Of a stretch of 64,000 bases of DNA, positions 36,240 through 46,949 are shown in pieces. This stretch comes from Symsagittifera roscoffensis. Lineage: Eukaryota; Xenacoelomorpha; Acoela; Convolutidae. A program made the position numbers and the translations under genes. Where the stretch lies: contig NC_087062.1 of assembly GCF_963678635.1 (NCBI RefSeq), forward strand, positions 13,994,670 through 14,058,669, written 5' to 3'. Below the pieces are notes generated by a model that did no database searches, was not told the DNA's origin, and saw only the letters and a program-made list of their open reading frames with translations. The first letter of the stretch is position 1, and every line of letters starts with the position of its first letter.

Positions 36240-38460
36240 CAAAAAATAGACTGGATGGGTTTTTAGCTGCCTGTAAAAATGATTGGATGGATCGATGGAT
36301 GTTTGAATGATTGACTGGATGCATGAAAGGATGGAGTGAAGGCAGGATATATAGCTGGATGGACGCATGGATGACCATATGGTAGGACGGCTTGAGTGAC
36401 GGCTACATCGAAGAATAACTGGTTGGATGTACGGATGGCCGAATCGAGGAAATAGATGGATGAAAGAATGGTAGCTTGGTAGGCTAAATGGATTGATGGC
36501 TGAATACGTGACTGTATGGATGGCAAAATGGATTGATAGATAGATAGTTTGATGGCTGGGCGGATGGCTAGATGCCGGGGAGACTGGTTGAATATATGGC
36601 AGTATGTATGGATTGCAGGATTGAGAGACGGCTGAATAGATGGCTTATTTAACGGATGGATGTTTGGATGGATTGATGATTAGATGGTTGGATACCTAGA
36701 TATATGGATCGCTTAGTGAACGGATGGATGCTTGGATGGGTTGATGATTAGATGGATGAATACCTTGATAATTTGATCGCTTGAAGAATGAATGGTTTGA
36801 TGGATGGATGACTAGCTGGATGACTGGAGAGATGGCTAGTTGGAATGATGGCTGGATCGACAATGGACAGCTGCATACAATGGATGGAGCATAAATGGCT
36901 TGTTGGAATCATGGATTGTTGGATGGATTGATGATTAGATGGATGGATACCAAGATAAAATGACCGCTTGAAAAAAGAATGGATTGATGGATGGACGGCT
37001 CGTTGGATGTATGGAGAGATGACTAGTTGGAATGATGGCTAGATTGACGATGAACAGCTGCATGCATGGATGACTGATATGCATGAATGGATGGATACCT
37101 ACACGGATGGATGGCTAGATCGATGATAAAAGGTTTGTTGGAGGACTGGATAGATATGGGGATAGACGGCCTTATGATTGATGGATGGCGGAGATGAGTC
37201 GATCGTTGGATGGATGAATAGATGGCAGGGTTGACGGAGGGCTATAGTGATAGCTGGAAGGCTGGCGTACTGGATGAAAGGAAGGCAGGATTGATGGATG
37301 GCTAGATCGATGAAAAGCCAGATGAATGAATTGCTGGTTATATGGACGAATGGCAAAAAAAGATGGCTGGATCAATTGATGGGTAGATGTATGGTGACTC
37401 GATAGATGGATGGCGTGATGAGAGACGACTGAATGGATGGAGGGCCAGGTGCATGCATGGCTTGTTGATGGATGGATGTCTGGATGGATAGGTTGATGAC
37501 TAGATGGATGAATAGCTAGAAGGGCGGATCGCTTGAAAAATGAATGGCTTGATGGGAGGATGGCTTATTGGAGGAATCGCTTGTTAAATGAATGGAGGGA
37601 TGGCTAGTTGGATTGTAGGTTAGATCGACGATGGGCAGCTGCATGGATAACTTATGGGATGTATGAATAGCTAAATGAATGTATGCGGGACGGATAGAAA
37701 TCTAGATGGATAGACGGCTAGATCAATGATGGTGTACGAATAAGGGACTGGGGAATGTGTAGATGAACTGCAGGATGATTGATAGCTGGCTTAGATGGTT
37801 GAATCGTTTGAAGGATGAATAGATGGCAGGATGATTGAGCGCAAAATTGGTAAGTAGAAGGCTAGTTGAATGGATGAATGGATGTGTGGCTAGATCGATG
37901 CATAGCTAGATGAAAGGATTGGTGGTTGGATGGACGGATGGCAAGATGATTGGATGGCTGGCTCAATTAATCAACCGATGGCTAGATGTATAGTGGCTTC
38001 ATGGATGGATGAATGGCTGGTTGAGTGGATGATGGGAGTATTGAGGGGGATAGACAGAGGGATGTGTCGATAGATGTATGGATGACAGGATAGAAGAACG
38101 AATAATTGGTTAGATGGCAGGTTGAATGGATGATAGTTTGAAGTTTTAGATAGCTTGAATGACGTCTGAATTGATGAATGGCTGATTTGATGGATGGATC
38201 GATTAGGGCAGATAGATGGATCGCTTGAAGAATGAATGGCTTGATGTATGGATGGCTTGTTGGATAGCTAGATAGACTGATGGCTAGAGTGATGGACCGA
38301 TTAATGAATGATTGGCTTGATGGCTGGTTATATGGCTTGCTTGACGAATAAGAAGCTTGATGAATGGGTTTATGGCTTGATGGATGGATTGCTAGTTCGA
38401 AGGATAGCTGAGTAGATGGCTTGTTGGATGGATGCCTGAATGTATGGATGGATTGAGATC
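36240..38460. repeat. 2.2-kb GATG-type minisatellite with higher-order structure
   Basis: Almost the whole stretch is built from GATGGATG, GGATGGCTAGAT and GAATGGCTTGATGG variants in multiples of about four bases. A longer-range repeat is also visible: GATGGCTAGTTGGAATGATG followed by GACGATGGACAGCTGCAT recurs near 36,835, 37,020 and 37,595. Minus-strand frames inside read as Pro/Ser/His/Ile-rich repeats and are by-products of the repeat, not genes. Confidence 0.9.
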
Positions 38461-38486
38461 TGAGAACACTGAAAAGATCTGAGCAG

Positions 38487-38970
38487 TCAAATTCAGAGCC
38501 TGTAAAAAAAATTAAAAACTTATGGAAAACTACATAAAACTTATGGAACATTTTAATAAACGTCGAATCTCGGAAAGTTAAAAAATTTTCTCAATCATGC
38601 ATGTATGCCACATCTCCTAGCACTCAACTATAGGGGTCTGAATTTCAAATTTTGTCAAGTGTTCTTAAAACTAAATGTTTTGAAAAAAAAAATCAAAAAA
38701 CATCTAACAAAAATTAGATTTCGGAAACTAAAAGGATTTGAGCAGGCATATTGGAAGTCAAGTTTTGCGATACCTGAGTGTACGTTTACAGTTCTCTCTC
38801 CCTTATAGGGTTGGGATTCTCTGTGAAGTTTTTGAAATCTTTACTTGCTGAAAATTTTTGAAACACAGAAACATTTTGTCCTTAACTGTTGCAAGAAACG
38901 CTTAAACATGGCAAGATACGTGTCACACGCTTTCAAATGTAGTAGAAAACAAAACGTTCTCCTACCCTGA
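38487..38970. repeat. Fragment of the 165-bp repeat family
   Basis: Directly after the minisatellite, two to three diverged units with GAGCAGTCAAATTC, GAGCAGGCATATTGG and TATAGGGTTGGGATTC are recognisable. They are followed by the AAACGCTTAAACATGGCAAG flank seen with the other copies. Confidence 0.6.
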
Positions 38971-38974
38971 AAAC

Positions 38975-39960
38975 ACAAACACAAAAACCATTCGGTGATC
39001 AAGTGACGCAATATGAGGCCTTTAAGCCTATGTAAAACAGGCGGAAACCTTGAAAGCTGAAAAAATAGAAAAATGAAAATTTAACAAACCAAATTGGTGA
39101 CAATACAATGAACATAAACAGAAACCTTGAAATCGTGTCTCACGCACTGTCCACTGATCCACGCAAGCTCAACAACCGACAACCACTAGTCACGAATAAA
39201 GCAGCTACATATGCTAATAAATTGCCAATGCGATTTAGCAAATTAGGCACCAAAAACAAATAGACTCAATTTTGCAAGTAATAATTGGGAATAAAAAACA
39301 GAAGGCATCCACAGACACAAAAACACAGACACAAAAACCATTCGCTGATCAAGTGACGCAATATGAGGCCTTTAAGCCTATGTAAAACAGGCGGAAACCT
39401 TGAAAGCGGAAAAAATAGAAAAATGAAAATTTAACAAACCAAATTGGTGACAATACAATTAACATAAACAGAAACCTCAGAATAGGACAGATATTTCAAA
39501 TAAGTCTGTTACATTATTTCTACCAGAGGGGAACAGGAGATGAGTGCTGCGACAAACATATTTACGGGAAAAAATTGTCGTACGCGGTTGCAACACACTT
39601 GCTGTCGCAAGTGTTACACAAAGGCAACGCTGCGCTAAGCAAACACTTGTGAGAACACGACCAAAAGGCAGCTTTATCAAATTAAATAAGAAAAAAGAGA
39701 AATAAACCTCGAATTAGCAAAAACTCGGCTACGTGTCGCATTCGAATCTGCAGCCTACTGCAATTAAGAGATTTTGAGTCTCACGCACTGTCCACTGATC
39801 CACGCAAGCTCAACAACCGACAACCACTAGTCACGAACAAAGCAGCTACATGTGCTAATAAATTGCCAATGCGATTTAGCAAATGAGGCACCAAAAACAA
39901 ATAGACTCAATTTTGCAAGTAATAATTTGGAATAAAAAACAGAAGGCATCCACACTAACT
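38975..39960. repeat. Direct duplication of a repeat block, with tRNA-like part
   Basis: 38,975-39,130 matches 39,327-39,478 nearly perfectly (CAAGTGACGCAATATGAGGC), and 39,128-39,310 matches 39,774-39,954 (CTCACGCACTGTCCACTGAT). The two parts are adjacent in the first copy but are separated by 295 bp in the second, so one copy lost or gained that piece. The intervening piece ends in a tRNA-like head on the minus strand: box B around 39,738-39,750 and box A GTGGATCAGTGGAC at 39,790-39,803. Confidence 0.8.
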
Positions 39961-41120
39961 TAGCATGTAACAAACCGCAAAACATAAAGCCACCTTTTTT
40001 TTATAAGTTATGCATTTTAAAAAACTGCGAGATATATTGAGGTAAAAAAAATCAAAATAGAGTTTTCATTATTGTTGTTGCTCAAAACAAATCACTTTTT
40101 GCTGTTCATTTGATGAATTAGAAAGGCATCAACAGTCTTGATTTATTACTATTCGAATGTCAAAGCACATGCTATGAAAAAGCTGTATGGGTGCCCCAAA
40201 AAAGGGCAACAAAGTTTGCGACTTAGCTTGGAAAAAAAGATGGTTATTCCTAAAATACTTGCTTCGCAAATGTAAACACATGCATATAATATATTATAAT
40301 GAACACTTGAAACATCTAATAAATGAGTTTCCAGAAGCTAATGAATTAGAAACTATTCATACAAATGGCTTCTATTTCTGCATGGTACGACGAGCGCATT
40401 CGCCCAGCAGTGTTCTTCAGTTCATAATAATAGTTTTGAATTCCCCCAAACACACGCCGACACGAAGATTTTTCTCACCAAACGTCGCAGTAAGAGGCGA
40501 CTAGGCCGATCTAATCTAGTACAAAACCTCAGGCAAAAAATAAAATCTAAAAAAAAGGAAATTTTAACAAATCAAGTTTGTGAAATTACAGAAATACAAA
40601 AGCAATTTTCAAATAGAGTGGATAACTGAAATTCTAACAAGCTCAAAATAATTTTTCACTATTTCCAAAGAGGGGACCGGAAGATAATTCTAGTGAACAA
40701 AATTAATTACGCTGGAACAAGTCTAGTACCCGATAGCAATACCTTTGCTTATAGCAAGAATAATTAGCTGTAAATAGTAATACCTGAGAAATAACTAACA
40801 AAGGTAAAATCTTCGAAAAAATAAATCTCAAAATTTGTGACTACATATCGATCATTTTTTTTTTAAAAAAAAAGAGCCAACAGACAGTTGGAAAAGAGTA
40901 AATGAATACCAGTAAACAGAAGAAAATTGATGACTTATTTTAGAACACTCAACTTATGAATTTCAAAGAATAAAGATGACCTTAAAATTCTTTGAATTTC
41001 TAAAACATAGCCAACTGTCAGTTGGAAAAGAGTAATGAACGCCAGGAAATTGAAAAAAAAACCGACTTGTTTTTTTTTCAAAAATCTTCAACTCATAAAT
41101 AAAAAATTAGATGGCCTTAG
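39961..41120. other. AT-rich stretch, no supported gene
   Basis: A 105-codon plus-strand frame at 40,187-40,504 has no recognisable motif or splice context and is not called. GACAGTTGGAAAAGAGTAA-like sequence occurs at about 40,875 and 41,013 as a short direct repeat. Confidence 0.45.
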
Positions 41121-41129
41121 AGCTCTTTA

Positions 41130-41810
41130 AATTTGTAAAACAATTTATGATGGACGCTTTTTTGTTAAAATTAACCCAATTTGAGAAAACTGAATCAATA
41201 GGTGAATTTTTTATTTCGCTGGGAATTCTGTTAATTAATTACCATTTTCAAAATAAGAAGTCGATCACGTTTTTCGTGACCTTAACAATTTTGCTGTTCC
41301 GTAGTGGAGTTTGAATTCCTTAAAACAACAGAAAAGCACAGAACTTAAAAAGAAATCACAAGTCAAACCGCGAAGAATCAAAAAAGCGCGTGAACAAATT
41401 TTAAGAATTTTTCCTGAAAAAAAAAAAAAAAACAAAAAAAATCAGCAAGACCTTTATAAGTCTTCACTACGTTCATTACTCTTAGAAAATACATGATCGA
41501 CACTTATTTATTTACCCCAATTTGAGAAAATTTGATCACTAGGTAAAATTTTTATTTCGCTCCGATATTCGATAATTAAATTCCATTTTCGAAACTAGAA
41601 GTCAGTCACGTTTTTCGTGGTCTTTACGCTTTCGCTGTTCGAAAGCCGAGCTTGCTTTCTATTTGGCAAAAGAAATGAACTGAATGTTTTTAAAAAATGA
41701 AAAGTCAAGCAACGAAAAAGACCATTTGAGCCTGAACAAATTTTAGGACTTTTCCTGATAAGAAAAAAAAACTAAAAAAAAACATCGCGACCTATCTAAG
41801 AGTCTGAAAT
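41130..41810. repeat. Diverged tandem pair, unit about 360 bp
   Basis: Two units are recognisable by CCAATTTGAGAAAA, TTTTATTTCGCT, GTCACGTTTTTCGTG and GAACAAATTTTA...TTTTTCCTGA, near 41,175-41,430 and 41,517-41,770. A partial third relative with TCAAGACTTATATAAGAGTC lies near 43,600. Non-coding. Confidence 0.6.
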
Positions 41811-42247
41811 GTTCTTCGATTTTTAAAAACCTTTAGGTTATTAACTGATCACTGCAATAAAATCGCCAAACTAAAATGAGCGAACTCAGATTTTTCCTAT
41901 TTTGAAATGTAAAACAAATATCTAACGGTAACCGGTTACAGCTGATAATGGTTTCCTGGAACGAAGCGAACATTTTTCGATATTATGATTTTTGATACTT
42001 CGGTATTATGAATTTTGATTATGAATACTCATGTACAATTAACACAGAGGCGACGCTGAGCTGCGCACGACTTGCGATAGAAAAATAAATTATACTGATT
42101 AGAATCAAATGGAACAAGAAATCAAATTCAAAAACTCAAAAACAACCTTCAAAAATCATTTTTGTCATAGAAATTGCAAAAAGTTCAAAGAAGTCCGGAA
42201 AAAAAACCTGCACCATAGAACTAAAAAGCCGGTAAAAAGAGGCACTC

Positions 42248-42297
42248 TAAATCTAAATTAGTCAACAAATTTCAGTTTGTTGACTAATTTAAATTTA
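42248..42297. repeat. Long hairpin, 22-bp arms
   Basis: Arms 42,248-42,269 and 42,276-42,297 are inverted complements with one mismatch around the six-base loop TTTCAG. The core is TTAGTCAACAAA / TTTGTTGACTAA. It could be a small inverted-repeat insertion or a protein-binding palindrome. Confidence 0.8.
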
Positions 42298-42499
42298 GTC
42301 CCGACTGGAAGCGAACTTTGTCAAGCATGGTTGTAATAGAAACTTAAAGAAAGCTGACCTTCAAAAAAATTGGGCTACGGGAACTAAGCCGACAAAAATA
42401 AACAGACGAACGATAATCCGAAAAAGCACCAAAACTCAGGTTTACAAAAAAGAGGCCCGGCAGAATTCCAACCAGAGGCCTTTGTCGTCTCAGTAGATA

Positions 42500-42720
42500 G
42501 GTCGCCTAAATTCGGCTACGTCTCGGATTCGATCTGCGACCTAGAGATTTAGACTCACGCACTAAACACTCAGCCATACATACACTGGCCGCAAATAAAA
42601 CAGAGAACAGATGTTATAAGATTTTCAATTCTGCAGATCGTGATCATAGCAAAAAAGCCACCAAATAATGAACACTTTGCCACCAAATAATGAACACTTT
42701 TATTTGCCAGTTAGGTAAAA
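42500..42720 (-). mobile_element. tRNA-like dispersed repeat (SINE family, copy)
   Basis: Minus-strand box A TGGCTGAGTG (42,567-42,576) and box B-like CAGATCGAATCCGA (42,523-42,537). The plus-strand flank AAATAAAACAGAGAACAGAT and GCCACCAAATAATGAACACT matches the copy at 35.6-35.8 kb. GCCACCAAATAATGAACACTTT is duplicated in tandem at 42,657 and 42,680. Confidence 0.5.
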
Positions 42721-42779
42721 AAAAGCTTCCTAATAATTCACTAACGCTCGCAAGCTGGCTAGTGTACATAAAATACGCA

Positions 42780-43195
42780 TACGATGGAGTCCAGGCTCAA
42801 TGAGGTCAGTCCTGTGAACAAAGTTATTTACGGAAAAAAAAGTCTTGTACCCGATTGCAATACGCTTGCTTATCGCAAGGGTAAAAAAGCAACAATGAAC
42901 ATCATGAAAAACCAAAAACAAACAATTGGAAAAGTTGTGTTTGTGAACTCGATGTGGACCTCGATACGGCAAAATAGATGGCACCCCCCCCCCCCCTCCA
43001 CGGTTGGTCCTGCATCGAATGGGATCGGGGTTTGAAAAAAAAAATCAAATCAAGAAAACAAAAAACTGAAAACCCAAACCAGCTTAAGATAAAAATTGTT
43101 ACACAGACAAGACGCGGAGCTTCGCACCACGTGCAATACAGCAGAAATATATCAGGGCAAGTTGAGACAAAAGCCATTCAATCGAAAAATTAGTT
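42780..43195. repeat. Mosaic of dispersed repeat fragments including a SINE tail and C run
   Basis: AACAAAGTTATTTACGG and the adjoining CTTGCTTATCGCAAG recur in diverged form near 40,695-40,765, 39,560-39,610 and 43,770-43,840. At 42,983-43,020, a C run is followed by GGTTGGTCCTGCATCGAATG, the tail of the SINE at 9231. GACGCGGAGCTTCGCACCAC near 43,110 has relatives at 42,050 and 53,385. Plus- and minus-strand frames here are not supported as genes. Confidence 0.55.
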
Positions 43196-44016
43196 AACAA
43201 AAACGTTGAAAAAAATACAGCCGCTAGAACTTAGCATCGAAACGAGAAAAACGAAGTCAATATTTTCTGTGCAGACAGCTGTCGAGCCAAAAAAGTCATT
43301 TAAGATTGATCGTTAAAACATTTTGAAATTCATTAAAAACTTGAGACTTCTCGAAGGTCTCGCACGCAAAAGAAACTTTTTCGCTCTTCAAAGGACAAAA
43401 ATGAGGTAATCAGGCCGAGTTGCAAATTTTAGATTCAAGATGAAAAATTTCGAAAAATTGGGTATTTAAAAGCCAACATTTTCATGTCTGTTGGTTGACA
43501 AAAGTATTAGCAAAAAAACTGTTTCAGCGATTTTGTTAAAATGCTGTTTACACGTAAAAATCAACACAGGCGAAGATTTTCCTGTAAAAAAACGATAAAA
43601 AAATCATCAAGACTTATATAAGAGTCTTAACTACGTTCATCGACTCTAAAAAATCTGGCATGGTCTCGGATTCGTTCGTTTTATCTTTCGCGTCTTAAAC
43701 CTGCTTTTTACTGGACCCACATTTTCATGACAATTAACTTCATTAATAAAGCTATCAAGTGATTCTGTTAAACTAGTTGTTAACCCGAAAAAAGTCTTTT
43801 TTTTTCCAGTTTGATATCGCTTGCTAATCGCAAGCGTAAAAATACATGTTTTGTCGTAGCAACTTATTACCGCTAAAGAATCGTGTCTATGCATGACATC
43901 GAGTTGCAGAAAAAAGAACAAACAATAATATGCTTATCAGACCCAAAAAAACATGCTCGTCGTTTTTACGCGGCTAACTAAATCGTTTTTTGAATTTATT
44001 TTTCATTCCATTGCAG
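43196..44016. other. Intron-like AT-rich stretch before exon C
   Basis: No gene is seen. It ends in a strong pyrimidine tract and acceptor (TTTTCATTCCATTGCAG) at 44,016. Confidence 0.5.
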
Positions 44017-44202
44017 TCGAAGGAGTTCAGATTCAGAGCGTGAAGAAGCTCTGGTGGATGGAGGAGCACGACAACCCAGTTCACAACAAGGATGTGGCCC
44101 TCGACACAGAACTGTTGGCAGGATGGCTAGAACATGTCTGCCCCACCCTCGGCCTTTACACCCTCCGAACACTGCCAGGCAATGCCATCTTCGAAATCGT
44201 GG
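44017..44202 (+). CDS. Exon of an unrecognised host protein (exon C)
   Basis: A clear exon: acceptor TTCCATTGCAG at 44,016, open frame of 61 complete codons, donor GTATTT at 44,203. Composition jumps to GC-rich. The peptide contains SVKKLWWMEEHDNPVHNK, LLAGWLEHVCPTLGLYTL and LPGNAIFEIV. The exon starts with two bases of a codon, which fits the single base left by exon B at 33,527, so B and C are probably consecutive exons across a 10.5-kb GC-AG intron. It ends with one leftover base. I do not recognise the family; the next exon was not found in the window. Confidence 0.8.
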
Positions 44203-46940
44203 GTATTTTCATAATAATCAGCTTTTGTAGTTACTTATCCAAAATTCAAGCCGAAGCGAATTTATAAATATAAATTTATTTAACTATGGAAATATGCCTC
44301 GAAAGAAAAGCGGTTTCAAAATTTGTTTCCCTATAAGTCATTTTCTGTGTGGGTGTTGTGATGAGAGAACGAATTGAACGTGTAGACCTTATTGATTTTG
44401 GCATTATTGACAACAGTTGATTTCGAAAGATGAGCAAACGAAGTAGAAAAATTTTAAAAAAAAACTGAAAAGGAAGCGCTGAATAAAACTTCAAAATTTT
44501 AGGTAGTACAACTTAGTTTTTCACTACCTACATTAAAAATTTTATTTCATAAAATTTAATCACTCAAATTACTTCCTCGAAATTGAACTGACGATTTTAT
44601 ACCAGTTCTTCTCCACACTGGGACCTTTTTTTGGAAAATTTGTGCGGTGGTTGAAATCACGACTGAAAGGGCTTCAATTAAAATATATCACTCAACCCAT
44701 TTAGGGGTTGCTTGTCATATCTGAATTTTCGTGGAAAAAAAAAGAAAAAAAATAAAACACCCGAATACAAAGTTCCTACCCATTTTCAATGATCGGAACA
44801 AACACACCCCAAGATATTTTACTCCCCAATTTGAATGGTCGGAACAACAAGTCATGACACAGGCAAAGCGGCATTTCGCAAGTGGCAAGAAAGAGTTAAA
44901 ATCGCAAAAAAGCAAAAATAAGAAGCAAAAATAATAAAAAAGCAAAAATAAATAAAATCGCAAAAAAGCAAAAAAAAATCCGCGTACATCCCATTTTGAG
45001 CCTCCGACCCACAGATTGAGAGTTTTAACAATTGTTACATTTGCCCTCCTTGTATTCTAAACACCATTCACCAATAATACCAACAAAACACATGCGGAAA
45101 AAAGACATGAACACCACACATATCCTCAAATGGAAAATTTGTGCTTTGCTGAGCACCAACTAATGCGAGTTAGGTTGTAAATATGTGCACTGACCGAATA
45201 ACACAACGCTCGCAAGTGTAATTGGCTCAAATGATTCTAAGTTTTATACTTTTTAGTTTTCAGCCGAAGATAGCCTGTTGCGATCGGTTCGAACCCCGAG
45301 CTACCGTTCAGGATGTAATGGCTTTACCAATTGAGACTCAGAAACAATATAGCCAGGGGTGATATATCACAATAGGTGGCAGATTCAAGTTAATAGCTGG
45401 ATAGCTTTTTATTATACTTCAAACAGTATTTATCATTTCAAACCCCAATTTTTTTGATTAAGTGTTAAGTTAAGTTTTTGAATAAAATTATATCTGGCAG
45501 AGTAATTTATTAAGAACAACTATCAATTGATTGAAACTGAAACGACTGTATTATGCATTATATTTCTTGAATTTAATACATGGACTATGCCCAAAATTAC
45601 CACCTATTGTAAAATATCACCCATCCAGGCTCCATATAAGTGGCTTACGGAATTTTTCAGTAGGATAGGTTTTCGGAAAATTTCAAACATTCGGTTGACT
45701 TGCATTTAAGAGGTCCTGATACCTTTTCTGAGGTCCCCAGAACGGGATCTTTTATCACTGTTTTGGGTCAGCTTAAAACTTTTTCCGAGGCCCCTAAAAC
45801 ACTATGGAGAAACTGTGCAAAAAAGTCATTTTAGGAACCTTGTTTAAAATAAATTTTTGTGTGAAAACGAGCTTTTTGAGTCTGAAACCTCAGATTTCTC
45901 CTTATTGTTTGTAGCTAAAACAGAAGCGGTCGTCCCATTTCCATTAACCTGTCCTATTCGAGTATTGTGATTTCATCTTGTCCGTCAATCAGTAACTATG
46001 GCTTTCCCATGGTTCGCTGAGAGCGGCCCCCTTTGACAGTACTGAGTAAAACCTATTCTGGGGGATAATTTTTGGTACGGAGAGCCGAGCAAAACGCGCG
46101 TGACCAGTTCAAGCGGGCAGTTTTTAATTAGTGCGGAGAAACGAGAAAAACTCGCGCGACAGGTTCAAGCGGGCAGTTGCGGAGAAACGAGAAAAACTCC
46201 TAATGTTCCCTGTTATGTTGTTCAGTTGAGCCATTCAGCGACAGCAACGAGGTTGTCCCACAAGATGTCAAGTGTTAGAGATGTTAGCTTGACTGGACCG
46301 TTGAAGTGGAGGTGGTGAATGTCACACGGACTAGCGCAACAGTTTGGGCGATTGTTTTTTTTTGTCTAACCTCGACAAATAGCTACTTAATTGCGTGTTA
46401 TATCCACAGCGGAGTTGAAGAGTACGTCGTTAATTCTGTGAAGGCTGCTTGTTCCGAAGCTATTTCTGGAGCTTGAGAGCCCCTCGGTTTGAAGGGAAGT
46501 TCAGTAACCTAGTTTCGCATCTTATTTGAACGAATTGTCTTAGAGCTACTTTGCTGGTGTAATGTGATCATTTTCATCAAGTTATTTTTTGATGTTACCA
46601 CAGTATTTTCGCCAAGTTTTCTTCCATAAGTCTCGACATTGGCTTGTGGTTGGTTGCGTTGTGGTCACATCATTTTTGTTGATGGCAGCCAAATAAAAAA
46701 TGTTTGCCCAACTTTTCATTGTGTTCTTTTGCTGGATGTGACATTTTTATGCAGCTGGTTACAATTCTAAGTGCTCTTTTTTCGAGTTTGAAGATATTTC
46801 CCACGAAGGCAAGACTGTGTTTTTGCTCGCAAGACTGCGTGCTGCACGACTGCGTTTTTAGAGCTAAGTTAATTTTCTAAAGGTGCCCGGACAGGAGCTG
46901 CGAAAATCAGAACGCTACGCCTAATGGCCTTATAAGTACA
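44203..46940. other. Intron or intergenic AT-rich stretch
   Basis: No supported coding exon. An A-rich simple stretch of AAAAAAGCAAAAATAA units lies at 44,895-44,985. CAGGTTCAAGCGGGCAGTT is repeated at about 46,107 and 46,161, with GCGGAGAAACGAGAAAAACTC repeated alongside. The right part, from about 46,600, may be the 3' part of the decayed LINE that follows. Confidence 0.4.
45270..45350 (-). other. tRNA-like sequence, pseudogene or SINE head
   Basis: On the minus strand, TCTCAATTGGTAAAGCC (45,319-45,335) closely resembles a tRNA D-arm/box A. GGTTCGAACC (45,286-45,295) is a perfect box B/T-loop. Acceptor and anticodon stems do not pair convincingly, so I call it a tRNA relic or SINE head. 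Confidence 0.45.
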
Positions 46941-46949
46941 AAAGAGTTT

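Noticed and set aside
36174-38551. Minus-strand ORFs of up to 189 codons in the minisatellite
   Set aside because: Their Pro/Ser/His/Ile-rich repeats are direct translations of the GATG tandem units in several frames.
40187-40504. 105-codon plus-strand ORF
   Set aside because: Lys/Ile-rich composition typical of AT-rich noise, no splice context, no motif, next to repeat sequence.
45270-45350. Functional tRNA gene
   Set aside because: D-arm and T-loop words are good, but the anticodon and acceptor stems do not pair, so it is a relic or SINE head.
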